A stretch of 64,000 nt of DNA from NCBI GenBank assembly GCA_016647705.1, contig CM028330.1, forward strand, positions 32,638,649 through 32,702,648, written 5' to 3'. The notes under the pieces were generated by a model. That model was not told where the DNA came from. It was given only the letters and a program-made list of their open reading frames with translations, and made no database searches. The stretch is from Eucommia ulmoides. Lineage: Eukaryota > Streptophyta > Magnoliopsida > Garryales > Eucommiaceae. Below, piece by piece: positions 1 through 10,797 of the stretch. The position numbers were made by a program, and so were the translations under genes. Each line of letters opens with the position of its first letter. Within the stretch, counting starts at the first letter, position 1.

Positions 1-480
1 TAACATGAAAATGTTGTGGAAAATGGTGTCTTTTGATTCCAACTCCTTTACTTCTATTTATAGCCCCCAAAAGTAAGTATAGGGGTGCAAATTGGATCAA
101 TTCCGATGGATGGGGGTGTAAAATGTCAAGTGGGCACCGAAAGTAGGGTGAAAGTGGCCAAGTGGGCTGGCTACTTAGTCAGCCAAAGGAGTGCCATGCA
201 TTGCGCGGCGCTGCCTTATGCGGAAGCCGAGCAGCCGCTCGGCTTCTTTTTGTTTTGCAGCTCAGGGAAGCCATGCAATGCATGGCTTCCTGAGCTGCGA
301 AACAACTCCGAGCCATTTCTTGTGGTCTTCGTTCGGGTTGTTGTGACTTGCTCGTTTTTCATTCGTTTTGCTCCAAATTAACACCGTTGTGTTCCATTTC
401 CAAAAAAGTTACAAAAACAAATAAAATAACTCAATTTCTAATAGCTTAATCTATTCAAACGGTTAACAGAACTAAGTTTA
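1..480. repeat. Unassigned LTR-like sequence with hairpins
   Basis: No host gene is visible. A TATA-like stretch near 56-64 followed by GC-richer sequence and two strong inverted repeats (listed separately) resembles an LTR or a promoter-bearing repeat. The short open frame at 85-381 has no recognisable domain and is probably chance. Confidence 0.3.
224..298. repeat. Pair of adjacent inverted repeats (hairpins)
   Basis: 224-245 is a perfect inverted repeat: nine-base arms (AAGCCGAGC / GCTCGGCTT) around four bases. 257-298 is a second one with arms of about 20 bases starting GCAGCTCAGG and ending CCTGAGCTGC, with a single-base length difference between the arms and almost no loop. Both would fold as stems in RNA from either strand. 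Confidence 0.75.
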
Positions 481-499
481 GTTGTATTTGATTGCACAA

Positions 500-1765
500 A
501 ATGCGGTGCCGTCACAGGTTATTGACTTGTACTTATTTAACCGATGAGTCTATTGAAATTGAAGGTATTCCTGAGCATTTGTTTTCCTTAGGAGAACAGT
601 TAGTTTTAATTGTTACTAGCGCTCATGGTTTCATTTGTAGACATGTTCGGGAAGGCATAGTTTGCTCGAGCAATGGACGCCCTAAAGAAAAAGGGGGTTT
701 TACCGCTACAGGGGTAGCCTCTGCCTAGACCCCTGCTACCCAATCACCTACCGAGTCAACTAACCGCTCGACGGGAGGCACCCACTTCCTGGATTCAACC
801 ACCCCCAACAAAGAGGATCTGAGAACTCTTGTCAAAAGTCCCCGAGAAGGGGAAAGAGAAGATTAGAGAACTTGCTTGGGCCTCGATGCCCACCTCAGTC
901 CTTGACTCCTGAAGGAGAGGACATTCCCTTCCTGGTGGTTGTTGCCGCTGAAGCCCCAGCAACATAGGTTGGCAAACGGGGTTCAATGTTGAGACCTCTC
1001 TCCTCATACACCGAGAGCACTCTAAGATCTGGGGGCTAGCCCACATATTGCCCAAGGACTATGACCTCGTCAACGCTGAGAGGCCCTTGGAGCTCATTCA
1101 CAGCCACTGCTGCACATGTGTTAACTCCCGACCACAATACTAGTATTTTTTCAACTTTACTTAGCCTTGTCTGGATTTCTATTCGCCTTGTCTAGGCAAC
1201 TGTCCGTCGGGCAGTGGTGTTGGCTCAGTGGGTACAGGAACTCAGGTGGGCCAAGAAGTCCGAGGGAGAAATAGATGACGCCAAAGCCGAAGTGGCCAAG
1301 AAGATAAAGGCCAAGGCTGAGGCTGTGAGAAAAGTCCTAGTAGCCGAGGAGAAGGTGAACGGCATTGAGATCGCGCTACAAGTCACGCGCAAAATGCTCG
1401 AGCAGGCTCAAGCAAGCTAGAAACAAAGAGGGCTCGGGAGCCCGAGATCAAACGACTTAGCATCATTGAGTGGAAGACCTCACAGGAATAAACAGACTTG
1501 GTCAAGGACCTCACAGACGAATTATTTGATGACAAATTCGAGGATGCGAAGAGCTGGGTCTTGTTCAGATATCCCAAGGTGGATTTCTCGGATATCCACC
1601 TGAGCTGCAGGGCTAGACCAGGAAGGGGGCCACTATGGGAAGGCCCCGAGGGGAAGTTCCTGGTGATTAGGCAACCTTGTGATGGGGCTTGGCGTAGTTG
1701 TATATTTTCCTTTCATTCTTTTCCTTCTGTGCTGCCTTCGGGCCCCTTTTGGTGCTAGTTTTGGG
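500..1765 (+). mobile_element. Retroelement accessory coding relic with coiled coil
   Basis: Broken coding sequence on the plus strand. Around 1214-1420 it encodes a charged coiled-coil stretch rich in Lys, Glu and Ala, and around 1498-1620 a segment ending FRYPKVDFSDIHL. This pattern, a coiled coil followed by a W.LFRYP-type tail, is what I recall from extra ORFs of plant gypsy elements. It lies opposite in strand to the gypsy integrase end at 2690-3265. In the Tat/Grande lineage an additional, sometimes antisense, ORF is known between pol and the 3' LTR, and this would fit. Several breaks; a fossil. The lineage is inference. Confidence 0.4.
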
Positions 1766-1769
1766 ATTT

Positions 1770-2690
1770 TCATTAATGAAAAAATAATCCTATTTATCTG
1801 CTGTACATTGCTGACATCAGGAAATGGAATAATCGAGAATCTCTAGTAACCATCCAAGTCGCTAAAGTCGTGATGAATCCCGTTAGTAAAATAAGTCCTA
1901 AAGAAAACCCGGTAATTCTCAATTGCCAATGGAAATAAAAAAAATTCAATCCATTTAGAATCCTCCACAAGTTGGATTAATGGATCATATTTACTTTTGC
2001 AACCTTGTCTTGAGTAGTCATAAATCCTGATCACAACACTAACATAATTTTTTGAACCATTTTTGGACTACCGACCTGAAGTACATACTTGTAAAAATTT
2101 CGCATAATTTTTTGAACCATTTTTGGACTACCTACCTGAAGTACATACTAGGCAAATTTTTTAACTTTTAACATTTTGATGAAGTGATTTGGATCTCGAA
2201 CTTGAAACTATACTATAGATAAATTTGAGTAAGATAAATCACCTGACCTTAACCTTCATGTTTTGAGAAGTATTACCTAAGTTGAATTGTAGGAAATTTT
2301 GGGAATTTTGTCCACATACTCATGTGATTTGTTGCCCGACCCGAGCATCCTACTTGAAGAAATTTTTGAATTTTTGATGGTAGACCTCCTCTACATGGCC
2401 CCCTACTTGGGTGTATCTGTTTACGGGATTGCCCGAGCAAAAGTGGGTCCTCATGAGGGTTTTTTAGGTCACCCTCGTATTGCCCACCCTTTGTTGGGTT
2501 TGGGTTTGACCGGTGGAGCCCGTCCTAGTATTCTGGTCCGCCCTTTGTCCCATGTCGGTTATGACCAAGCAACTGTAGATGTCTTATCACCTGGTCAAAC
2601 AAGTAGTAGTTGAATTGTTGTTCAACATAGCTTTATTTAAAACACAAGTACAACATTTCAAAAAAAATAAAAAATAAAAAAAAAACACTA
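1770..2690. repeat. Non-coding repeat sequence, probable LTR or 3' region
   Basis: AT-rich, no domain in any frame. It lies just past the end of a minus-strand gypsy pol relic, where the 3' untranslated region and LTR would be expected. It contains a 60-bp direct duplication (2043-2162). Confidence 0.3.
2043..2162. repeat. 60-bp tandem duplication
   Basis: Two consecutive copies beginning CATAATTTTTTGAACC at 2043 and 2103, nearly identical over about 50 bases. Confidence 0.8.
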
Positions 2691-3265
2691 TTGGTAATAC
2701 TTTTTCAAATACTCTGCGTTCCATGGGCTTCGCATCCTTCCAAAGTCCAGAGCTCATAAGTCTCGGGCCTGACCACCTTGTTGACCTTGTAAGGTCCCTC
2801 CCAATTTGGTCCAAGTTTCCCTTCGACCCGGTTCTTTGGTAGCCAGGGTGACTTTTCGTAGAACCGGGTTATCTTTTTCAAATGGTTGGGATTTAACTCT
2901 TTTATATTAGTACCGAGCCATTTGTTGTTTGTAGGCAGCTTTTCGAACTTGAGCATCTCATTTATTTTTTTTATTTTTTTTCAGTTGGTCGAGTTTGGTT
3001 GCTAACTCGCTATTGTTCGCCTTAGGATTGTAGAGCGATGTTGGGAGCATTGGTGTCCGATCTCAATGGGGATTATTGCCTCAGTCCCAAAAGTCAAGGA
3101 AAATAAAGTCTCTAGTCGGGGTGCGCAAGGTACTGTGGTAAGCCTGGAGGACTGATGGAAAAGTCTGAGCTTAAGGTGAGGAAGGGTGCAAGCCTTGGCA
3201 TCTGCAATCGCCGAGGCTAAGTCGTTGGAGGATTTTGACATACAAGATACAACCCCGCTCAACAA
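2690..3265 (-). mobile_element. Ty3/gypsy integrase C-terminus relic
   Basis: Minus-strand translation shows FSLTFGTEAIIPIEIG (about 3060-3115), then GKLGPNWEGPYKVNKVVRP and TYEL (about 2740-2830). These are the hallmark end-of-integrase motifs of plant Ty3/gypsy pol (the GPY/F-type module). Only this piece of pol is present and it is broken, so it is a fossil. Confidence 0.75.
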
Positions 3266-3271
3266 GCCATA

Positions 3272-3638
3272 GTGATAGAAAGTGACGGTGATGGCACTAA
3301 GGGATCAAGTAGTGCTAACGAGGGTGATGGTACTCTAGCCAGCTTAAGGGACAATTGGCATCATGGCCACAAGGGTGATTGGCCAAAGTCTCCAAAGAAG
3401 AAGCAAGCAACCAAACAGAACGCAAGGGTAAGTCATTCTAAGCCGTGGCAGGTTACCTTCTCTGTGATGGAAAACATTGGGTACGAGACTGTCCAAAACG
3501 GAAGATCCTTAGTGTCTTGACAACGGGGTTCAAGGCACAACAACAACGTCAATAGGGGCCACAAGGAGAAGCGCATGGTTTGGGAGATTCAGTGACGTGG
3601 TTATCGAGTTTGATCTTCTGCCCTGTGGAGTTAATCAT
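3272..3638 (+). mobile_element. Retroelement gag relic (zinc-knuckle type)
   Basis: Plus-strand frames contain a Lys-rich tract (KSPKKKQATKQ) followed, in a neighbouring frame, by CDGKHWVRDCP, typical of a plant retrotransposon gag nucleocapsid knuckle. Broken fossil. It ends at the insertion point of the element at 3642. Confidence 0.5.
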
Positions 3639-3641
3639 TTA

Positions 3642-4651
3642 GGGCCCGTTTGGTAAACATTTATGTTCCCATCCCATGCAGTGGGATGGGAATGGGATGG
3701 GATGGGACGAGAATTTTGTTTCCTTTTTGGGAGTAGAATCGCATTTGGTAACGACATTTGTTTTTTTGTTCTGGGAATAGAATTGCGTTTGGTAACGATT
3801 TTATCTTAGAAATCAAGAATGAACCTTAAACCACAAATTCAAAAACAAATCCAAGAACAGACCCTAAACCACAAATTCAAGAACAAATCCAAGAACAAAT
3901 TCAAGAACAAATCCAAGAAATCGAAGAACATATTCGATTTAGATCATTTCCAGTTCATTTCCAAGAACATATTCAATTTCGAACTTCATTTCCACATAAT
4001 CCTACAAAATTTGTTCTGAAATCGCATTTGAAATCGAAATCAAAACAACAAATCCCTATCGATTTTGATTTCGAAATTCTATTTCAATTTCAAACCTTTT
4101 AGGGTTTCGATTTCAAAATCGAAATCGAAACAACAAATCAATTTCGAAATCGAAATCGAAACCAAAGACGCGAAGCGGACGAAATACGACGACGAATAAC
4201 TAGACGAGCACAACAACGAAGAACAACGAAGTCGAGCACAAACGACGAAGAACCAGACGAAGCACGAACGACGAAGGTGAAGAACAACGACGAGCGACGA
4301 TGAATCGGAGATGGGATGGAGACGATCGTTGAAGATGGAACGAGACGCTCTTCGCGAAGAACACACGAAAAAGAAAAAAGAAGCGGCTACCAAAGTTTGA
4401 AGGTGGTCTATCTAACAATTGCGAAAATCCCAAGCGTGTCTTTTTTGGCCATGGGAATGGAATGAGAAATTATGAGCACAACTTTTTTTTTTTGTTTCTC
4501 TTGCCTTAAGAAAAAATGGGCACAATTCCCATTTTAGAATGGGATGGGAATAAAAACAAAAAAATGGGAGTGGTTACCAAACGCTATGCCCAATAAAAAT
4601 ATGGGAATAGGATGAGAATTTTTAGGATGAGAGTGGTTACCAAACGGGGCC
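3642..4651. mobile_element. Non-autonomous PIF/Harbinger-like element
   Basis: Terminal inverted repeats GGGCCCGTTTGGTAA (3642-3656) and its near-perfect reverse complement ending at 4651, flanked on both sides by TTA (3639-3641 and 4652-4654). A 3-bp TTA duplication and G/C-start TIRs fit the PIF/Harbinger superfamily. Sub-terminal TGGGATGGGA runs continue the inverted symmetry. No transposase is encoded. The interior is simple and rich in CGAAATCGAAATC-like repeats, which produce spurious open frames on both strands. Confidence 0.8.
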
Positions 4652-4654
4652 TTA

Positions 4655-5789
4655 GTGTCAGATATAGTACAATTAGGAGAATATTGTAGTTTGTGCATGT
4701 GGGTGATATCGTGGTTACCGGAGATGACCATAGTGGTATTCAAGAACTCAAACAATTTTTTTGCATAGTAAGTTTCAAACTAAATATTTGAGTCAGTTGA
4801 ATTATTTCTTGCATTGAAGTTTTTTGATCGAGTCAAGGCAATTACCTTTCTCAGAGGAAATTCTACTTGATTTGTTGAGCAAAACAAGAATGCTAGGCGC
4901 TAAACTGATTGACTCACATATGGATCCAAACACAAAACTGTTAGCTGATCAAGGAGTAGAATTGACAAATTCAGCGCAATACCGATGGTTAGTTGGGAAG
5001 TTGAACTACTTGACATTTACAAGTCCAAATATCTCCTTTGCTTTTAGTATTATTAGCCAGTTCATGGATCAATCATGACTTGTCACTGGGATGCAGTAAT
5101 TCGTATCCTCAAATAATTGAAAGGTGCTCCTAGTTATGTTTGTTGTATCCAAACTTTGATCACCCTTAAATAAAGGGATATACATATGCAGACTAGACTG
5201 GAACTCTCTCGGATAGGAAGTCCACCATGGGGGTATTGTGTATATCTTGGAGGTAATTTCGTCTCTTGGAAAAGTAAAAAGTAGACGGTGGTGGCCCGAT
5301 CAAGTGTTGAATCGGAATATAGGGTGATGGCCCACACCACTTGTTAGGTAACTTGGTTGAAGCATTTATTGGAAGAACTTGAATTTGAACACTCTTCACC
5401 GGTGAAGCTAGTATGTTACAATGAAGTAGCACTTCACATTGCATCCAATCCAATTTTCTATGAGAGAACGAAACACATTGAATTGATTATCACTTTGCAC
5501 AAGAAAATTGTTGTAGAAGTTGATTGAGACTAGAAATGTAAATTCAGTTGATCAGTTAGCTGATTTATTTACAAAATAATTAGGAGGTCAAGGATAAAGT
5601 ACATTTATAATAAAGGTAGGAGCATACAATATATATGCGCCGGCTTGAGGGTAGTGTTGAAAGTGTATTTTTGTCATTCATGTAATGCTTAGGGTTTCTG
5701 TATTGTTGCGTAATTTCTATTATAAATGGAGGGAGACTCTGGTACAATAGTTAAGCTTCTCATTTTTTTATTGTCCTATTACTCCAACA
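4655..5789 (+). mobile_element. Ty1/copia 3' fragment (RT, RNase H, short LTR)
   Basis: Reading begins in reverse transcriptase with a YVDD-type motif context (about 4690-4730, DIVVTGDD-like), continues through KLIDSHMDPNTKLLADQG and LVGKLNYLTFTSPNISFA (4850-5060), and reaches RNase H (LVSWKSKK-like, about 5260). A purine tract (TTGAGGGTAG) precedes a short LTR at 5655-5789 that starts TGTTGAAAG, has a TATAAA box, and ends CCAACA. The 5' part of the element is absent; broken fossil. Confidence 0.75.
5655..5789 (+). repeat. 3' LTR of the copia fragment (about 135 bp)
   Basis: Starts TG right after a polypurine tract and ends CA; contains TATAAATGG near 5732. The short length matches the LTR of the other broken copia at 36008. 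Confidence 0.6.
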
Positions 5790-6245
5790 CAACCCACGGG
5801 GTTTGACAAATTCAATCCGGTTTCATCCTGGTGGCATGCATTTCTGATATGCACATCAACCCATACTGGCTGAGAGCTCCGGGTCACCGGTTCACCTTTT
5901 GGATTGGCTGTTCCACTAGGCATTTAATACTGTGATCTGAATATGTTAATCTTCTCGTCAACGTCCAAAACAAACTGCGTACTAGTCAACGAATGTAAGG
6001 TTTTCATATTCACTTTCCCTGAATTGAGAATCTGCTTGCTTTTGAAACTTGGAACAAACTTCTGACTTCTGAGCTAGCAGAGGGGGGCTTTCTTTTCCGT
6101 AATGTATTTTCTTATTTTTAGGTTCGATCGTCAATAATATTGTACATTTTTTCAGGCCTTTGCATGAAACTTTTTAGTTGTTTTAATTTTTCCAGGTACA
6201 TGCTTGTGGGTGAAGCATGTATTTTGACAAATTATCATTTCATGC
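5790..6245 (+). promoter_or_regulatory. Upstream region of the BTB gene
   Basis: No coding domain seen. Two pyrimidine-tract/AG acceptors occur (TTCTTATTTTTAG near 6120; TTTTAATTTTTCCAG near 6195), so a spliced 5' leader or an upstream coding exon is possible. A 17-codon upstream ORF (ATG at 6199) stops just beyond the first bases of the BTB frame. Confidence 0.4.
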
Positions 6246-7538
6246 GTGGATGAAGCCAGCATAGCAAAGACATATAAGCTTGGTGACAGAATTACAAGTG
6301 ATATCATTGTATGCTTGAGAAATAAAGAAGGCCGGCCTGAATTTTTCCATTCGCATTCTTTGGTCCTCAAAAACAAAAGCAAGTTCTTTGCAGGTAGGCT
6401 TTCTCATTCAAACAGTACTTTTATCTACATCCAATGTTCCGATTCCAATTACAATAATCATGTGGAACTTCTGAGGCGACTGTACCTTTCCCAAGACTTG
6501 CTTTTGGACTCATGGAACTCTGTTAAATCTCCTATTGGTATTCTTCAGCTTGCAATTGCTTTTCAATGTGAAGAGATTACCCAGAGTTTCATCCAGTACT
6601 TGGAGGCTGTTCCTTGGGAGGACAAGGAAGAGGAAAATATCATAAAAGCAGTTCTGACTTTGGGTCCAAAAGCAATGCCCATATTGGCTAGGATCCAACA
6701 GGTAGATTTAAGTGCCACGAAAAATGTTCTCATCTCTGCAATCCGTTTTGCAACTTCCATCGGTGAGCCCTGTCCTCCATTTGGTGACGATCTCAAAACT
6801 TCAGCACAAGAACAGGTTGAATACATGCTATGTGATGACAAAGACATGCCCTTGGTTGTAGCTGATGATGAAGTAAAATCAGAGATTAGAATTGGTCTAA
6901 CAAATATTTGTTCTTCGTTTGAAAAGGAATTGGGTTCCCTACTTTTGGAATCTGATTGCTCGTCCAAAGCATTCGAGAATCGAATGATGCAGAGTTTGGC
7001 TGATCTTGCATGGATGTGTAGCATACTCCCGAAAATGGATCTGATGAAAGAATTCGTGTCCAGTTGGGGTCATATGTCATGTAATATTTTGACAGTTGTC
7101 GAAGACAAAAAGCTTGATTCTGTATTGTGGAGTTTGAAAGTGAAGATAATCGAAGTAACCACTAAAGTACTGGAAGCAGTTGGTTATGGTAATGTGATTT
7201 TCCCTGCGCCATCCCGAGTAGAACTGCTAAAAACATGGCTCCCTTATATAAGGAAAATGAAGCCTCTTCTCGACACAATTGGAAACGAGGAGTTGGGTTT
7301 TCCTCACAAAATGAACGAAGATTTGTGCGAGAGCATTGAGGGGGCATTGGTTTCATTTATTCTTGCATTGCCTTCGAACGATCAGGCCGATATTCTGGCC
7401 GATTGGATGACCACTGAGCAAGTGAAATTTCCTGATCTGAGCGAGGCTTTTGAGGTCTGGTGTTACAGAACAAAGTCTGCAAAGAGAAGATTGGTGGAGG
7501 GCTTTGAAATGGCCGGAGATTCCGCCATCAGCCTTTGA
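6246..7538 (+). CDS. BTB/POZ domain protein, At3g05675-like
   Basis: Open frame of 430 codons. The N-terminal third has BTB/POZ character: GDRITSDIIVCLRN, then HSHSLVLKNKSKFFA, spanning about residues 14-115. The C-terminal half carries the family's own conserved block (YLEAVPWEDKEEE; PMPILARI-like; DDEVKSEIRIGL; LKTWLPYIRKMKPLLD; SNDQADILADWM; CYRTKSAKRRLVEG). I recall this layout and length (about 440 aa) from Arabidopsis At3g05675. BTB proteins usually act as CUL3 E3-ligase adaptors; a substrate for this subfamily is not known to me. Oddity: the frame opens with GTG, not ATG, at 6246; an in-frame stop (TGA) lies at 6225 and the next in-frame ATG is around residue 140. The true start must therefore come from an upstream exon, a non-AUG codon, or has been lost. 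The family call is strong; whether the gene is functional is uncertain. Confidence 0.85.
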   Translation: MDEASIAKTYKLGDRITSDIIVCLRNKEGRPEFFHSHSLVLKNKSKFFAGRLSHSNSTFIYIQCSDSNYNNHVELLRRLYLSQDLLLDSWNSVKSPIGILQLAIAFQCEEITQSFIQYLEAVPWEDKEEENIIKAVLTLGPKAMPILARIQQVDLSATKNVLISAIRFATSIGEPCPPFGDDLKTSAQEQVEYMLCDDKDMPLVVADDEVKSEIRIGLTNICSSFEKELGSLLLESDCSSKAFENRMMQSLADLAWMCSILPKMDLMKEFVSSWGHMSCNILTVVEDKKLDSVLWSLKVKIIEVTTKVLEAVGYGNVIFPAPSRVELLKTWLPYIRKMKPLLDTIGNEELGFPHKMNEDLCESIEGALVSFILALPSNDQADILADWMTTEQVKFPDLSEAFEVWCYRTKSAKRRLVEGFEMAGDSAISL

Positions 7539-8489
7539 TTTTTCGTGTAAGTTTTTCATTTCTCAGTTGGGAAATAAAAATTTTGATTCGCACCGTCTTT
7601 TGATTATACAAATAGAGCTTTGAAAGTTTATTCTGGTTTGTTTCCTTGTTAGCGTCAAATTTTCCCATTGATGATTTTCTATTCAAATAATAATAGATAA
7701 TGGTTTGTAGGTGGTGAACCAACCAAACTTCAATAATTTATCGATCAGGAAGTTGACAATTCTGGTACTGGAATTCTCAGGAAATGTTCTTTGTAAGAAA
7801 ATTGGTGCCTCCAGTTGTAATGAAGCCTGACCAACCGACCCTTTCATGAACAAGTGTTCCGGTTAGAACGTTGTAAATAGTTATTACTTGCCATGATCGT
7901 TAATTTTGCTGTGTAATCTTGATGGAATAGTTATTGGTAGTTATGTTGGTTGTGGGGAGATTCGAGACTCACCATCTTTCTCCCGAGATAAACGTAACCA
8001 TGTGTACACTCTTTTTTTATTAGTTATCCTACATGGTTAATTATTTTTTTGGGTCCTTCTATGTGTACACTTTTTTTATTAGTTATATACACCCTTTACA
8101 AAAAATAGATAAAAATATTTTATTTAGTTAATTTTAAACCATTAAAATAAGTAACATAAATACCCTTTTTATTTTTATTTAGTTAATATTTTAACCTTTA
8201 AGGTAACATAAATACCCCTTTTAACTTTTATTTTTTCACACTTTTGTTCCTCTCTACCTTTCTTCTTGATCGTCGTTGTGTTCTTTTTTCTTCTACCACA
8301 GCGAGCAGCTAGGTGCCTTACGACCATCGACACCACGCTGACTTTTTCTCTTGTTTTTTGTTTATGGTCATTTGCTCTCTCTATCTACACGCCCCCTGCG
8401 CGCGCGCATATATATATATATATACATAGAGAGAGGCTTGGGTTGGGGGGGACCTGGGGAGCCAGAAAAATAAAATAAAGGATAATTAA
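7539..8489. other. 3' flank of the BTB gene and intergenic AT-rich DNA
   Basis: The probable 3' UTR (AATAAA near 7571) is followed by AT-rich sequence. 8100-8230 contains two similar stretches ending AACATAAATACCC(C/T)TTTT. A CG/TA-rich microsatellite (8399-8425) precedes the TIR element. No gene seen. Confidence 0.4.
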
Positions 8490-10705
8490 TTTTTTAGTCC
8501 TCTATAGAGACCCAATAAAGAAATCAAATCCCCTGACATGAACAATTAAATTTTTAGACTCCACAAATTTTTTAGAAAAAAAGTCTTTCATTTTGATTCC
8601 CCTATTAATATTTATTTACAAGTCTGTCATTTTATTTTTATGCAATAAGATAAATTTGGACAACAAAGGGTGTTAACATTAACGTAAGCTTATTTAAGTA
8701 AATACCGTTTACCTATATTACAACATTACATTGGGAATTCAAATTAACGTTATTGCATCCAATTTTATTTTTATAGTTTTTTGCAAGTTAACGCATCATC
8801 TCCCAATCTGTCTGTTTTGTGCGTTACGTTAACGTTGACTTATTTCACTACCAGACGTATTGTGTGTGTTTTTTCTTGAATATTTAGTATATTTTGTGTG
8901 TATTTACGTAGCATCTTGTCCATCTGTGTATGTGTTAAAGTTAATACTTTTTTTTTTTTGCGTGTGTTTCACATTATCGCCTCTTTTCTTATTTATTTTA
9001 TGTACATTAACGTTAACGCATTTAGGTGAGTTTGCGTTAACGTTAAATGCATATTTTATTGTCAATCTCTGTGTTAAATGTTAACGCATTTAATATTGTC
9101 CAAAAAATGTGTGAAATAAAAATCACTCAAAACACCAACGTTAACGTAAAAATTAACACTCCCTTCACCTTTATCCCTCATTTAGAGCCACAATAAAAAT
9201 CCAATTCAGATTTGAAATATTCCAATTCAGATTTGAAAATTCCTTAAAAAAAATCAAAAACCAAACAAACCATAAGAAATTTTTAATTCATATCTGAATG
9301 TGTGTTGGGGTCATGTTGCGTTAACATTAATGCACATTTTTTGGGGTCTCTTTTATGTTAACGTTAACACATTCACGTTATCCCATAACACTAACGTTAA
9401 CGTAAAAAAATTGAACATTTCATCCACCTCCACAACAAATTGAGTAAAATCAATCTATAAATTCAACAAAATCAAAAAGACATTGAACAAAAACATCCTG
9501 GTCTTGTATGCGTTAATGTTAACAAGTCAAGCATTCCCCAGAAAAACGTGTGCAAAATAACAATGGGTGTACATTAACGTTAATAAACATTTTCACCCCT
9601 ATCGCCGAATCGAACATCAACACCGACGTTAATGTTAACGAAAATGAACATTACCACCGCCACACAACACTGCCAAATCGAAAATGAACATCACCACCGC
9701 CAAACAACACTGTTGAAATGAATATCAACATCGCCGAAGAACACCACGAAAACGAACAACACCGTCGAATCGAACATCTAAACCAGAAGAAAAAAAAAAC
9801 AAAAAACAAATAAGAAATATCACGAACTAGAGAGATAAAGAGAGTGGGGGAGGTCTGGATCTGGCTAGTAGCCGACGGTGGTTCCCCGAAATGGCTTGTG
9901 GTGGCCGATGGTTATTAGAATTGAAGATGAACATCACTACCGTCAAATAACACCGCCTAATCGAGCATCAACACCGCCGAAGAACATCACCAAAATAAAC
10001 ACCAACGCCGAAACGAGTATCAAAATCAGAAAAAAAAAATAAAAAAATCGCGAAACCAAGATCTGGGTTACCAGATCTCTACACAAGGATAAGAGAAGTC
10101 AGACGACATCACTAGCGGTGGGTTTCAGATCTTGGCTTGCGGTGGTGATGTTTGTGGCGATAATGGGCAACCGAGGAAGAGAGAGAACGTGAGCAGCGAA
10201 TGTCGGCGAACGTCGGTGGCTTGTGGCAAATTTAGAGAGAGAACGTCAGTGGTTCGCCCGCCTCCGTCAACGTCTCCGTTGACCTCACGGGCCAAACCAT
10301 CGCTCATTTCATACTCCATTGGTTGCTTTCGCAAGCTCTTCGCTGTTGAAGGGTCGGAGTATTTGAAGTGGTTGGAGCAGTAGCCACGGTAGTCTGTGAT
10401 CTATGGGTCGATGGTTTAGACTTGAGAGAGAGAGATGTCTATGATTTAGAGTGAGAGAGGATAGAGAGTTAAGTTGGTATGGTCCAATCGGTTTAGAGAG
10501 AGAGAATAAAGTGAGAGTGAGTGAACATTGAGAGTTAAATGTTAATGTATTGGGTTTGTTCATGGGCATATGTGTCTTTTTATTGCTCTTTTTGTCTTTT
10601 GGAGGACTAAAAACTAAACTCCTGTACGGGGAGATCTGATCCTTAACCAAACACTTCAAAATGATTTTTTTCTCAATAGTCTCTCTAATGAGGACTAAAT
10701 AATAA
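8490..10705. mobile_element. Non-autonomous long-TIR element (Mutator-like?)
   Basis: The left end (TTTTTAGTCCTCTATAGAG, about 8491) and right end (CTCTCTAATGAGGACTAAAT, about 10680-10700) are inverted relatives, and the similarity extends roughly 100 bp inward in degraded form. No transposase. The interior has a 1-kb AT-rich part dense in GTTAAC palindromes, then a stretch rich in CACCGCCGAA-like words and a GC-richer segment near 10130-10380. Superfamily is inference from long TIRs and lack of coding. Confidence 0.5.
8670..9650. repeat. Dense cluster of GTTAAC / AACGTTAACG palindromes
   Basis: At least twelve sites of the form (A)CGTTAACG(T) or one-base variants (ATTAACGTTAACGC, CGTTAATGTTAAC, GTTAACATTAACG) lie within about 1 kb, far above the density elsewhere in the window. 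Confidence 0.7.
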
Positions 10706-10797
10706 AAATCTCAAAAATAAAATGGGTAAAAGGAAAATAAGATATAAGCTATTTTTATAAAGGGTAAAAGGTAATTAGAAAATTACTATAATTTTTC

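Noticed and set aside
3819-4433. Several open frames on both strands
   Set aside because: They arise from CGAAATC-type simple repeats in the interior of the Harbinger-like element.
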